Assembly (NCBI RefSeq): GCF_026210795.1 | Contig: NC_089457.1 | Coordinates: forward strand, 2,914,001-2,978,000 | DNA: 64,000 nt | DNA from: Rhizophagus irregularis | Lineage: Eukaryota; Glomeromycota; Glomeromycetes; Glomerales; Glomeraceae | Reading direction: 5' to 3' | Part shown: piece by piece, positions 18,862 through 31,212 of the stretch | Layout: each line of letters begins with the position of its first letter | How positions within the stretch are numbered: the first letter of the stretch is position 1 | Made by a program: the position numbers and the translations under genes | The notes under the pieces: generated by a model | Told to the model about the DNA's origin: nothing | Seen by the model: only the letters and a program-made list of their open reading frames with translations | The model's database searches: none

Positions 18862-21800
18862 TTACTCTGTAAAATAAGTTGAAAGTCCTTCTGTATAAGG
18901 ATTAAGTAACCGAGATGAATAAATAGCTTGTGGATGAGTAGAAGTTAATGGTTTGTTTTCTTTATATTCTTTAAAGAGATATTTTTCTGCTATTTCAATA
19001 TCATCATACAAACCACTTAAAATAGTGCCAATTAATTCAACATTTGGTCTTTTATCTGGATCTGAATCCCAACACTTTTTCATTAGATCAATATATAGAT
19101 TTGATTTCAATTCAGGTATTTCAGGTATTTCAGGTATTTCGGGCCTAATTCCATTACATATATCTAATGCTAATAAACTATCATGTGCACGATTTTCAAA
19201 AGGTTGTTTCCCAGTTATTATATAATACATAACCATGCCAAAGCTATATACATCTGCTGCTTGAGTATAAGGCTTGCCTCTTAATACTTCAGGAGCTACA
19301 TAAGGCATCACTCCATAAATTTTTGTTTCATCTTCATTACCGACTTCTCCACATAATCCCATATCTGAAATATGTATACCTATGGGAATATTTACAATAC
19401 TATCATAATCACTAATTAATATATTTCCTATATGAAAATCACGATGAACCATCTGCTTCTGATGAATTTCTTCAAGACCTTCAAAAGTATATTTTAACAA
19501 ATAATATTTGACATAATCATCAAAATTTTTATTGAAATAATGCATCCAATTATTAAAACTTCCACATTTTGCATATTGAAGAACTATAATATGATTTTTT
19601 GTAATGGGATTTTGTGATATTCCATATACTTTAAGAACATTATTATATTCATAACCCGTAATTGAATATGCTTTAATCTATTTAAGTATAAACAAAATTA
19701 ATATATTAATAATTATTTCAATTTTATAAAGAAATTTCATACCTCATTTAAAAATTCGTCAGTAATATTATGTGAGTTATCTATACATTTTAATGCAACT
19801 TCTTTATAATTATCTCTTCTGCATATCTTTTTATCATAATTAAATTTTAATAGACCATCTTTCCATATTGCTGAATATATTGTAGCAAACCCACCTTTAC
19901 CCACTTCTTCAATATAAGCAAACTGATTGTATGGTATCCATTCAAATATTACATTATCATAATCATCAATTTTCAAATGCATTTCTTGAATAAAATCATC
20001 AATTTTTTGATTTCCACTCCAATTTGTCAAATTATTTTGTATATAATTTATTTGGCATGATTTACAAAAGTTATTTTCTAAGTCATTATATGGCTTGCAA
20101 CATCTTTTACAATACCTATTATTTTGAAGAACTAGAATATACCCTTTTTTATTTTGATTTTGAGACATTCCATATATATCATTATAATTGTTAGCCTATT
20201 AAATAGTGTGAATTAAATTATTGTTTGAACCAAATACTTAAGATAGATAAATAACTTCCATACCTCAATAAAAAACTTGTTAATATCTAATGTTAAGCAT
20301 TTTAATACAACTTTTTTACAAGAATTCCTTATCCATTCCTTTCTATCTTCTTCATGATATAATGGACCATTCTTCCATATTGCTGAATATATGATAGCAA
20401 CATTATCATCAACTTTTCCAGTTTCTTTAATATTAATAAACTGATTGTATGGTATCCATTCAACTACTCTATCATTGAAACCATTTATCTTTATTTGCTT
20501 TTCTTGAATGAAATTATCAATTTTTTCATTTCCACTCCAATTTGCAAAATTATTTTGTATATAATTTATTTCACATAACTTACACCATTTATTTTCTAAA
20601 TTATTGTATAGTTTACTACATCGTTTACAATTCCTATTTTGAAGAACTAGAAGATAATCATTTGTATTTGGATTTTGAGATATTCCATATATGTTACTAT
20701 AATGATTGCCAACCTATTAAATAAAAATAAAATAGTTATTCCTTTGAAAATTTAAATTATTAAATTTATAAATAATTTTTATACCTCATCAAGAAATTCC
20801 TCAATATCTAATGCTAAGCAATTTAATATAACTTTTTTATTAGGATTCCTTATCCATTCCTTTTTATCATATCTATAATATAGTGGACCATTTTTCCATA
20901 TTGCTGAATATGTAATAGCAGCATTATTATCAACTTTTTCAATTTCTTTAATATCAGAAAATTGATCATATGGTATCCATTCAATTATTATATGAGTCCA
21001 ATAATTAATTTTTAATTGCATTTTTTGAATAAAATCATCAATTATTTCATTTCCACTTAAATTTGTAAAATTATTTTGTAAAATTAACCATGGTATACAT
21101 TTCTTATCATTTAAAATTATAAAATAATTTTTTGTATCTGGATTTTGAGATATTCCATATATATGATTTCTGTAATTATTAACCTATAAATATAAATAAA
21201 TGATTATCTGAAGTAAAATATTTAAGTTGGCATATAAAAAAGTTTCATACCTCATTGACCTTATTGAAAAATTCCTTAATATCTATTGCTAAGTAATTTA
21301 GTACAACTTTTTCATTAGATTTTCTTATCCATTTATTTTCATAATATAATGGACCATTTTTCCATATTGCTGTGTACATAATAACAGTATTATTATTATT
21401 TTTTGCCATTTCTTTAATGTTAATAAATTGATTGTATGGTATCCATTCAACTATTTTATTATATTCATAAATTTTTGATCGCATTTCTAGAATAAAATTA
21501 TCAAATATTTCATTTTCACTAATCCAGTTTTTATTTATATGACATAATTCACACAATCTAATATATTCATTTGTATATAATTCACCACATTTTTCACAAT
21601 ATTTATCAATTGATAAAACTATGATATATTCTTTGGTATCTGAATTTTGAGATATTCCATATATTCCAGATATGTCATTATTATTGTTAGTCTATATATA
21701 TTAATAAGTATAAATGTCTATTTATTTGAAGTATTTAAATTAAACTTATAAAATAATTATCATACCTTACTAGGAAATTCATTGATATCCAAAGATTTTA

Positions 21801-24242
21801 ATACAACATTTGTATAGGAGTTTCTTATCCATTTCTTATTAATATATAATGGACCATTCTTCCATATTGCTGAATATATAATAGCAGTATTGTTATTATC
21901 TTTTGCAGTTTCTTTAATATTAATAAACTGATTGTATGGTATCCATTCAACTATTTCATCATCGAAACTATTAATTTTTAATTGTATTTCTTGAATTAAA
22001 TCATCAATTTTTTTATTTCCACTCCAATTTACTAAGTTATTTTTAAAATAATTCATTTGACATGAATTACACCACTGATTATATATATCTGTATATTGCT
22101 TACTGCATTTTTCGCAATATTCATCTTGTGAAACTATGATATAATTTCCTGTATCTGGATTTTGAGATATTCCACACATTAAAGAATAATACTTCTTATG
22201 AAAGGAATCATAAACTTCACAGTTGTTAACCATCAGTATACCTTTAACCTGTTTAATGTAAATAAATTAGTACTATATAGAGTATATTAAAAAAAAGATT
22301 TTGAATTAAACTTAAAATAATTTTTATACCTTATTAAGAAAATCATCAATTGTATTTTGTGATTTATTTAAATAATTTAATGTAATCAATGTAACTTTTT
22401 CAGACTTTCTTATCATTTCCTCTTTAATAGAATTATAATATGATGGACTATCATTCCATATAGCTGAATGTATTGTAAGTAAGTCATCATTTTTTTCTAT
22501 TTCTTTAATATTAACAAACTGATTATATGGTATCCACTCACATATACTATCTGTTAATTGCGTTTTTTGAATAAAAATGTCAATTTTTTCATTTCCACTC
22601 TTCCATTTCGTGAAATTATTTTTTAAATAATTTATGTGATATGTCTGACACAATTCATCTTCAGATATTCCGTTTTGTAAAATAATGATATATTCTTTTG
22701 TATTTGGGGTTTGAGATATCCCATAGCATGTATTGTAACTTTTAGCCTATTAAATATAAATAAAGTTATTATATTTTGAAGTATTTAAGTTAAATTTATA
22801 AATAATTCACATACCTCATTAAGTAATTCATCAATAATATTTTGTGAATCATTAAAACATTTTAATGTAACTTTTATATTAGGGTCTCTCGTCCATTTCT
22901 TTTTAGATTTATTATAATATAATGAACCATTACTCCACAATGCTGAATATATAGTAGCAGTTTTATCAACAACTTTTCCTATTTCTTCAATATTAATAAA
23001 TTGATTGTATGGTATCCATTCAACTATTTCACCATTGAAACTATTAATTTTTAATTGCATTTCTAGAATGATATCATCAATTGTTTCATTTCCACTAGTC
23101 CAGTTTTTAAACTCATTTTTAAAATAATTTATATGACATGACTTACACCATTTAATACATTTATTTGTATATTTTTCACCACATTTTTCACAATATTTAC
23201 CTTGAACAATGATGTATTCTTTTGTATCTGGGTTTTGTGATATCCCAATATTGTAATTTTTATCCTATTAAATATAAATAAAGTTATTATATTTTAAATT
23301 ATTTAAGTTAAATTTAAAAATAATTCCCATACCTTATTAAATAATTTATCAAAAATATCTTGTGAATATCTAAAACATTTTAATGTAACTTTCAAATTAG
23401 GGTTTCTTATCCATTCCTTTTTATATTTATTATAATGTAATGGACCATTATTCCACAAAGCTGAAGATATAGTAGTAGTTTTATCAACAATTTTTCCTAT
23501 TTCTTCAATATAAATAAATTGGTTGTATGGTATCCATTCAACTATTTTATCATTGAAACTATTTAATTGTATTTCTTGAATGATATTATCAATTATTTCA
23601 TTTCCACTGGTCCAGTTTTTAAATTCGTTTTCAAAATAATTTATATGACATGACTCACACTGTTTAATACGTTTATTTGTATATTTCTCACCACATTTTT
23701 CACAATATTTATCTTGTAAAACTATAAAATAATCTTTTGTATCTGGATTTTGAGATATTCCATGCATACTGTCATAACATGTTATAGCCTATTAAAAACA
23801 TAAACAGAGTTATAATATTAAATTACTTAAATTAAACTTATAATAATACCCATACCTTATCAATTATATTTTGGAAGTTGTTTAAACATTTTAATACAAC
23901 TTTTATATTAGGCTTTCTTGTTAGTTCTTCTTTATTAATATCATAATGCAATGAACCATTATTCCATAATGCTGAATACATAGTAACAGTATTATCAGCA
24001 TTTTTTTTTATTTCTTTAACATTAATAAATCGATTATATGGTATCCATTCAATTATTGTATCAAAATATCTATTAATTTTTAATTGCATTTTTTGAATAA
24101 AGTCATCAATTTCTTCATTTCCACTTGTCCATTTTGTAAAATTATTCTTTAAATAATTTATTTGACATGGTCTACACCATTTTTTAGATGTATCTGTATA
24201 TTTTTCATCACACTTGTTGCACACATCAATATGGTATAACAT
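18862..24242 (-). CDS. Kinase gene with nine tandem zinc-ribbon/N-lobe exons and one catalytic C-lobe exon
   Basis: Ten-exon model: 24242-23856, 23788-23333, 23264-22815, 22746-22330, 22248-21766, 21691-21251, 21183-20785, 20713-20264, 20195-19743, 19677-18862. Introns are 65-81 bp, start GTAT and end AG. Every exon is a multiple of three in phase 0, giving about 1583 residues. Exons 2-9 each encode part of kinase beta4-beta5 (...GISQNP...), a CxxC...CxxC ribbon, a helix (DDFIQEMQLKI-like), then EWIPYNQF and kinase beta1-beta3. Exon 1 starts with ATG in front of the ribbon. Only exon 9 has an intact glycine loop (GKGGFATIY) and VALK. Exon 10 has the catalytic HRDFHIGN, DMG in place of DFG, and APE, so it is probably an active TKL-like Ser/Thr/Tyr kinase. 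Exon 7 has lost the whole ribbon and exon 4 half of it; the beta3 lysine is lost in exons 4, 6 and 7. Alternative: exons 1-9 are spliced selectively. The C-terminus could continue through a GTAAGTT donor at 18866. Confidence 0.8.
19743..24242 (-). repeat. Nine-copy tandem exon-intron duplication in the kinase gene
   Basis: Repeat period is about 470-530 bp (exon 387-483 bp plus intron 65-81 bp). The duplicated unit starts and ends inside the kinase N-lobe: it runs from beta4 through the ribbon and back to beta3, so it is a circularly permuted slice of the kinase gene. Exon 8 (20713-20264) has 150 open codons without a single methionine, which supports coding as an internal exon. All copies keep splice sites and frame, arguing against simple decay. 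Confidence 0.85.
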
Positions 24243-25817
24243 TATTTATTCTTTCATTAATTTATTTAGTTTTTTTTAAAAAAAAAAAAAAATTTAAAAC
24301 GCTAAACTTCGTGTCATATTTTTATGTATTTATAATGTTACACTAGAGTGTTTGTTACCTCCACACAAAATAACGATGTAATATTTAAATATTGTTTCAC
24401 GAAAAAAAATATGCAAGCGGATCACTGATCATATGGTATTTGTACTAATTTTTATATTTCTCTTTTTTACGTGTTATTCTGTGCAATAAAGATAAAATAA
24501 GATTATATTCTCTTTGCTGAGGTATGGTATAGTCATATCTTCAACGACTTAGACGTAAGACGAATACATTTACGTAAATATTATTTAAATCTTTCTCATA
24601 TGATGTAACCCGCAGATCGGCAGATGTAATTATTATTTTGCTTTTTTTGAACTAAACAATATACAGCCCGTAATTCTAGAAAGCCCCATAGTTTACGCCG
24701 AAACCGTAGGACAACAAACTTTCGGACTTTTCGGAAAATTGAATTTTTATTTTTTCTGAAGATCTGCAAGAAAATCTGCAGGAGCCGTTCCACTATCAAA
24801 TAAATAAATCAACTAAATCTCATTCGTTCTTTCCACGTCCAGTAGTCATCACGTGAGTTCTCATGTTACTGCGCCGCCCGCAGCTATCTTCAAAAATTAT
24901 CACTTTATGGTTCTTGTACTAGGTTCCACTTTTTCGTCAAAGAAAAGTTGTATAGAGCTTTATTGTAACAATGTTTAATACTTTTGTTCATCATCGTTTC
25001 TCCAAAATATTTCAACTTATTGCTGTAGTTCGATAAAACCCTATTTTCTAAATAAAACTTTGTATAGATAGATGTAAAAATAAACTATTATAAAAAAATG
25101 AAAAAATTGGTTTTATTAAAGAGTCCTTTTTTCGACCGTAAAATTTTTGGTTGTGAGTAAAAATTTTTTTTGTACCAATATTAGTTTTATTACAATAAGT
25201 CCAAATTGAAAAGGATTCAAAATAGTAGCTTCTACATAATTTAATGCTACAATTAAAATTCTCATGATATTTTCTTGATTACATATTTTATACTAACATC
25301 TACAAATAAATCAGTAGTTTAAGTGAGAGTCATTATATAATCGTTATTCAATATTAGCACATGGTGATACTTTTAACAGTATTTAATTTTAGCGTCACGG
25401 CAGTCCATATATATTCTTTAATGTAACTAAAAAACAAGGTAACCTCGGACGATCATTTTTTGAAAAATTTACCCAAGAATCTGGAATCAAAAATGATCAG
25501 CAAAATTAAATTTCAGATTTATATAGTTACACATTTCAATTTCTAAATTTATTTTGATTTTTTTTTTTGCGCAAACATTATAGTGGGTTTAAAGAAGAAA
25601 AAATTTCTCAAAAATAAACTGTCCTCAGTAAAAGTAGTAAACCAAATCCAGCATCAACAAAACCTTCCTCAGTACTAAATATACATACTACATAAAACTT
25701 TACAACGAGCCTCAAACTACAAATTATAAATAAGATTTTTGATTATAATCGCAAAAATTATCAAAATTTAAATATTTTGTATATGTTTTACTAAATTTTT
25801 ATTGATTTTAATAATAC
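24243..25817. other. Intergenic, upstream of the kinase gene
   Basis: A poly(A)/poly(T)-rich stretch lies directly upstream of the kinase start (24270-24295). The rest shows no supported gene. A conserved 'cacgtga' motif lies at about 24851 and may be a coincidental E-box. Confidence 0.4.
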
Positions 25818-26113
25818 TTTGTCATTAAGAAGGTAAATTTCAATACAAGAACATGAATTAATTCGTCGGCATACAGTATGTCTGAAATTTATCAGTATTC
25901 GAAAATGCAAAAATTGTATTAAAATAACTCATTGATTATTATACTCACTTGATAAGGGTATTAAATACTTTCACTGAATACTCTGATTTTAAAATTTAAA
26001 TATTGTTTCCAATTATTATACAAAAATAAGGTGAACTTAATAATAATGTATAGCTTTCTCCTCTCCAACTAATATTTCCACATCAGAAATTTACCAATTT
26101 TAGAATATTCTTA
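25818..26113 (-). pseudogene. BTB gene relic
   Basis: On the minus strand, 26113-25949 aligns by eye with the BTB exon 1 of the neighbouring genes: ILKxGxF, EILVGE-like, SSPYF, and the end VKVFNTLIK followed by a GTGAGTAT donor. It has several frameshifts and stops. After an intron-like gap, 25869-25818 matches the start of exon 2 (ADEL...LLNDKE-like). The BACK and TLDc parts are missing. A decayed, truncated member of the BTB array. Confidence 0.7.
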
Positions 26114-27755
26114 TTTAAGATTTATTCTGAAAAAAGATAAGTGACAAAAATTCAGGCCTACCCTATAAAAAATTTATTCCGTGTTATTTTTATTCCATGT
26201 TATTTCCGTAAATGTTTCATATTTACGGAGTTTTAAATAAAATTTTTACAAAGCTTATGTTTGACAAATGACTTTGGAATGACAAATAATTTGACAGTTA
26301 TTATGATCCTATTCAATTATTCTGAGTATAGGATTAAGTAATAAAGCGAAATTAATCTTGATTTATATTGTACTATTCGGTGAGATAAAGGTTAGTATAG
26401 TAACTTTATAAAGAAATTATGTTTATGAATACAATATTTGGGTAACTGTGACAGAATTCAAGGGTCAATATGTTTTCCTAATATAATTGAAATTATTTTA
26501 TCCTTTACCTTGCTAGTTGGTAGCTACTTTGGCTGGTTCAGCCCTAGTCTAAGATAATGTTTTGAGCCTTTCTTATATAATTAATTAAACATATAACGTT
26601 ATAAAAATATTATTCATACATACATAAATCACATGAGAATATTTCATTAAATTTAAAAGAAACTAGAATATTAACAATTATTTTATTTATTATAATTTTT
26701 CGGTTAATTTATCAAGATAGGTACTTCCAAAATATTAGGGATAAAGGATGTAGGTAGCTATTTCAAATAATGAGGTGATAAAATCTAAATTGAAGAAGAT
26801 CTTAACATCAGCATTTCGTTTAAATGAACGAAAAGAAAATATTTATATAAAGTATACGATAAATTTCTTCTAATTTAGCGCAAATAAACGAAAGTAATGT
26901 CACAATTTTTAATTATTCTTATAATTATGCAGCTCATATCTAATAGCATTTGTCGTTCAAAGAAGAGACCTTGGCTATTATTTATCAGGGATATTAGCTT
27001 TTCATGAACCAAAACATCTTCAGAAATACATTTCTGATTGCAAACAAAAACAATTAAAGAGAAATTCATTATTTTATAAATTGAATGTTCTCAACAAATA
27101 TATTATCTTTATATTTTTCGCTTACCTTTTTTTTAACAATAAAAGATGTATAAGAATGACATGAAATGGTGCTCCATAATAGTAATTTTCGTTATGCTGT
27201 TCTGATACGCAGATTATTTAGAATTCCTTCTTGTAAAGATGAGTTTCAGTTTATAGTCAGAACCATTACCACCATCAGGATTACCAGTTCACACCAAGGT
27301 CTATTTCCGTTCCAATAAATAACACTTTTTAGTATCATACTCTGAGAGAAAAAAGATGTAAAGCACCATTGATCATAATGTAATTAATGTAATTGATAAA
27401 TGAAAATTTTATTGTAAGCTTAATCATTTCACTTGTTTTAATAAAAGAATCATTTTTTAATAATCTATTTAATAACCTCACAAAATATTATACATAAATA
27501 ATTTAAATTAAAGAAAAAAAACTAGACATCGGGTATAACATAGTTAAACTTACTCTCCTCTTATTTGATTATACAAACTTTTCAATGTCCGAAATATCAT
27601 TTAATTCTTTGTCAAGAATTTTCATCTTATATTTGTTTTCGGAAATTTCACTTGTATTATAAAATTATTCATGAATAATTTTTGTTTTAACTAAAAACGG
27701 GAATATAATAATAAAATAATAAACTAGACACCAGAATTTACAAAAGAACAACTAA
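26114..27755. other. Intergenic, no gene seen
   Basis: AT-rich sequence without supported genes. 'ccctataaaaaattt' at about 26162 also occurs near 36070 and resembles the end of the element at 48661, so small transposon pieces are possible. Confidence 0.4.
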
Positions 27756-29235
27756 CTACCTATAAATAACTTTGAATACTTCATAATCATCTACTTCAAA
27801 ATATTCATTACTTTGCCTAATTGCTTTTTCATAACCATTTTTAGAACATTGCCCTAGTTTATCTCTATAAAGTAATTCAAAATCTGAATTTCCATGACCG
27901 AAAAATGGACCACGTTTCCTACTGGTAAGGATCGCATGTTCTGTATCAATAACTTTACTAAAAATAGAATTTTCTAGATTAACTTTATCTAATGAAAAAA
28001 TAAAACTTTCTTCTGTACTAATAAATTCACCAAAACCAGCCACAGATTTCCAATTACATGGATTAAATCCTCCAAGAATCTCATTAGAATTTTTAACACG
28101 AGCAATAGTAACTGTAGGTTTCTTCTTATCACAGTACTTATGAAATATATTTTTATCAAATCCATCTCTACTTCCACGTACAAGTAAATCAAAATCATAA
28201 TTAACTTCCCACTTTTGTTTTTTCATAGCCTTTATCCAATTACAGATAAGTGAAGCATCTCTTAAGTTGATTATTTGAGAATCTAAATATTTCACTATTT
28301 GTGGACTTGTCAAATCTGCATTTAAACAATGATCTTCAACAATTTTGTTATAAAACGTATCATCGAAAATGCTTTTAAATGGTTTGATTTTCGTAATAAA
28401 ATCTATACTACTTACTTTTTGAAAATTAATATGAGAGATAAATGGTTGAATTAAGGTACCAAAAGTAGTAATATTATCAATAGTCCACATTGTGGCATCT
28501 GATGGTAATTCATTATTAGATTTTGCAATAGCCCATTCAATAAGCTTATTCCAGACATCAATTTGTTTTAAAGAATCACTATATTTAGTCAAAAATTCAA
28601 GAAAGCATTCTTGTCCAATTGTAACGAAATCATCTGCTCTAAAAACTATTGAAGGATCCTTCCGACATGATATTTTACAAAATTGGGATAATATTGTAAA
28701 TTGGTCATATTTTTCTATAGTGTTTAAAATAAGAATAAAGTTTGACTTTAATGACTCTTTATCATTAAGAAGATATTTTTCAATATATGAGCATAATTCA
28801 TTAAGACATAATTCATCAGCTGCAATTAAAAGTTCAATGATTGTCTTAATATCATGCTTTGCAAGTTCAAGTTTGCCGCTATATATATAGCTACAATTTA
28901 AATTAAGTTTAAAATTAGTTAATAAAAATAAAGATGAATATCATTAACATAATAACTTATAACACTTTTTCTTATACTTACTTGATAAGAATTTCGAATA
29001 CTTTAACTGAAATGTTTGGTTTTTGATATTTAATAATATTATTTTCAATTATTATCCAATTATCAGAAAACGCACTTCGAAAATAAGGTGAACAAACTTT
29101 TAATATAAGAGAATGCAAATGAAAAGTTTTTGTGTTTTGTTTTTCTCCAACTAATATTTCTAAATCAGAAAATTCTCCAGTTTTAAGGATTTTGGTGTAC
29201 TCTTTAAGTACTAAATTTGATAATTTTGCAGACAT
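27756..29235 (-). CDS. BTB1: BTB-BACK-TLDc protein
   Basis: Two exons: 29235-28982 and 28890-27756 (GTAAGT donor, TTGTAG acceptor, phase 2, 91 bp intron), giving 462 residues. The BTB domain (about 20-120) has the FSDLEILVGE, FHLHSLIL and SPYFRSAF pattern and the intron falls at its ILI(N)YIYSGKLEL segment. A BACK-like helical part follows (AADELCLNEL, SRKDPSIVF, VWNKLIEWAI). The C-terminal TLDc domain has LLVRGSRDGF, VTIARVKNSNEILGGFNP and YEVF near the end. BTB-BACK proteins often recruit substrates to Cullin-3 ligases; TLDc domains are linked to oxidative-stress responses and V-ATPase binding. Its actual target is unknown. Confidence 0.9.
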
Positions 29236-29283
29236 ATTTATTAAAAAAATTTTAAAATAAAAAAAAAGTTTTTAACTATTAAA

Positions 29284-29316
29284 CGATCGACCTTGTAATA
29301 CTTGAATTCGGGCCGA
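29284..29316 (-). promoter_or_regulatory. Shared upstream motif, BTB1 copy
   Basis: About 50 bp upstream of the ATG, 'gatcgacc..gtaatacttg' followed by 'aattcgggccga' matches sequences at the same place upstream of BTB3, BTB4 and BTB6. It is either a conserved promoter element or a leftover of tandem duplication. Confidence 0.5.
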
Positions 29317-31212
29317 CGGGCCGCGGGACCGAAAATTGAGGATGCTAATCATGTGATAACCATAATCACGTGAGAATATATTGCTGTGTGCCTGTGTCGA
29401 ATATAATTAAGTATTCCGTATGTCACACTCACACATTGACTAAATGATCGCGTACTTTTATTATAATATACGGATTTATATACCCGCGTATGATATTTGG
29501 ATAAAAAATTTCAATTCTGATACCTAATTCAGTCTAATTCTCTATAAATATTATTAATTAATACGGCGTCAAAAAAATTTTGTTGGGAAAGTTTTATTAA
29601 ATATTGACCATAATTAAAAATTAGAGTTAACTCTAGTTTTTAATACATTTAAAAGAATTAAATACTTTTCTTTCGTATAATTTAAAATTACGTTAACATA
29701 ATTGTACAACATAAAAAGATCTAAAAAAATTTGTTATAAGTAAATACTGTACAAACTTTCATAATGATTTTTAATTATTCTTACTTAAAATTTCATTTTA
29801 AAATCTTACGGTACTACTTGATTCGACTTTGCTGTCCAAAAAACAGGTTATATGAATTTCCTCGTTTATTAGACAATTACATCATTATGTATATTTAAAT
29901 AATTATACCGCATAAGAATTATTATGCAAAGAATTGTAACGTGCTTCACAAATACAATAGAATTGAAATGTTATAAATATTACATATTAAAATCAACAGT
30001 ACTTACTTGCTCTTGCGATTGTCTAGAAATATTGATACTTTTTTTTAAGTATTAGTGATGAAAAGGTAATTATAATCATTTGTCTGATGATTACTGATGA
30101 TTGTTGTATACAGTGTAGTTATTACAATATTCGGAAAATTATCTGGTAAAATAATTCATGCATACAACATAAATACGTATATTATAACAAAATGTTTACG
30201 TGGAACTTTATTTTCAACTCATAGCAAAAGATTCGTTTGTATTATAAAAGTTTTGTAAAAAAAATAAGACAAAGGTCTTGAACAAAACATTGCGCAATTA
30301 AGCCAGAATATCTTGATTGTGGTTGAATGTTTGCAAACGAAAATACTTTTGTCTTAATGGTCTATTTTTTACAATTAGAAAAATCAGAATTTTTAAATTT
30401 AATGATGGCATAAGTGAATGCGAAATTAAGGGATCGAAAGTTTATTTTATACTAAGCGTCATAAAACTAGTAGACATTCGAATTCAACTATTATTATAAC
30501 TAAATTTTTTTATAACAAGTTATATGTAATATTGGTAATATTTGTGAAAATAAGAATGGTATAAGAATAACCAAAAATCCTCAAACTCAATTCGGAATAA
30601 AGCATAATATTATTTTTTAAAAAAAATTTTGATTTATCTAATTTTTTATAGTTACATTTGAATAAATAATTTTCCCAGACGGAGACGACTTACAAATGGA
30701 CATTAAGTCATATTTTGATGTAATAAATTTGAATTTCAAAAGAGCCAATTTCAGATACCATCCCATCACCATTTCATGAATATTAAATTGACTAAGAGAC
30801 TGCACAATTCATTTCATTCAATTCATAAATGTTATTGGAATTTAAATATCCGATTTTCAGCTTTATTTTTTACGAGATCAATACTGTTTAGATGTTCAAT
30901 CAATAGAATTTGGCTTACTGATCATTATTTTGATAAAAGTTTGTCATCAGCCATTATAATTAATCTGGTAAGGAATTTATTTTCATGATTTGTTTAATTT
31001 ATGAAAAGAGGTTTTCAATATTATGCAACGTTAAATTTTAGTGCGTGAGACTGATTACACAATTATACTAATCATGAGAAATGAATTGTACATTGATAAG
31101 GTAAACTTTATCATGATTTGAAGTAAATTTATAAAGTAGTAAAGTAAAAAGGATTTCGAAGCTAGGTCTGCTCATAATTTTTAAAAATAAGTATTAAATT
31201 AGTATTCAGAAT
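29317..31212. other. Intergenic, no gene seen
   Basis: AT-rich sequence with no gene I can support. Short open frames here show no family signal or splice context. Confidence 0.4.

Noticed and set aside
19737-24242. Nine separate small genes each with its own start
   Set aside because: Most units have no proper start, one has no methionine at all, and all have acceptor and donor sites in phase 0, so exons of one gene fit better.
28492-28890. 132-codon plus-strand frame across the BTB1 gene
   Set aside because: Antisense shadow of BTB1 exon 2; the minus strand has clear domain homology.
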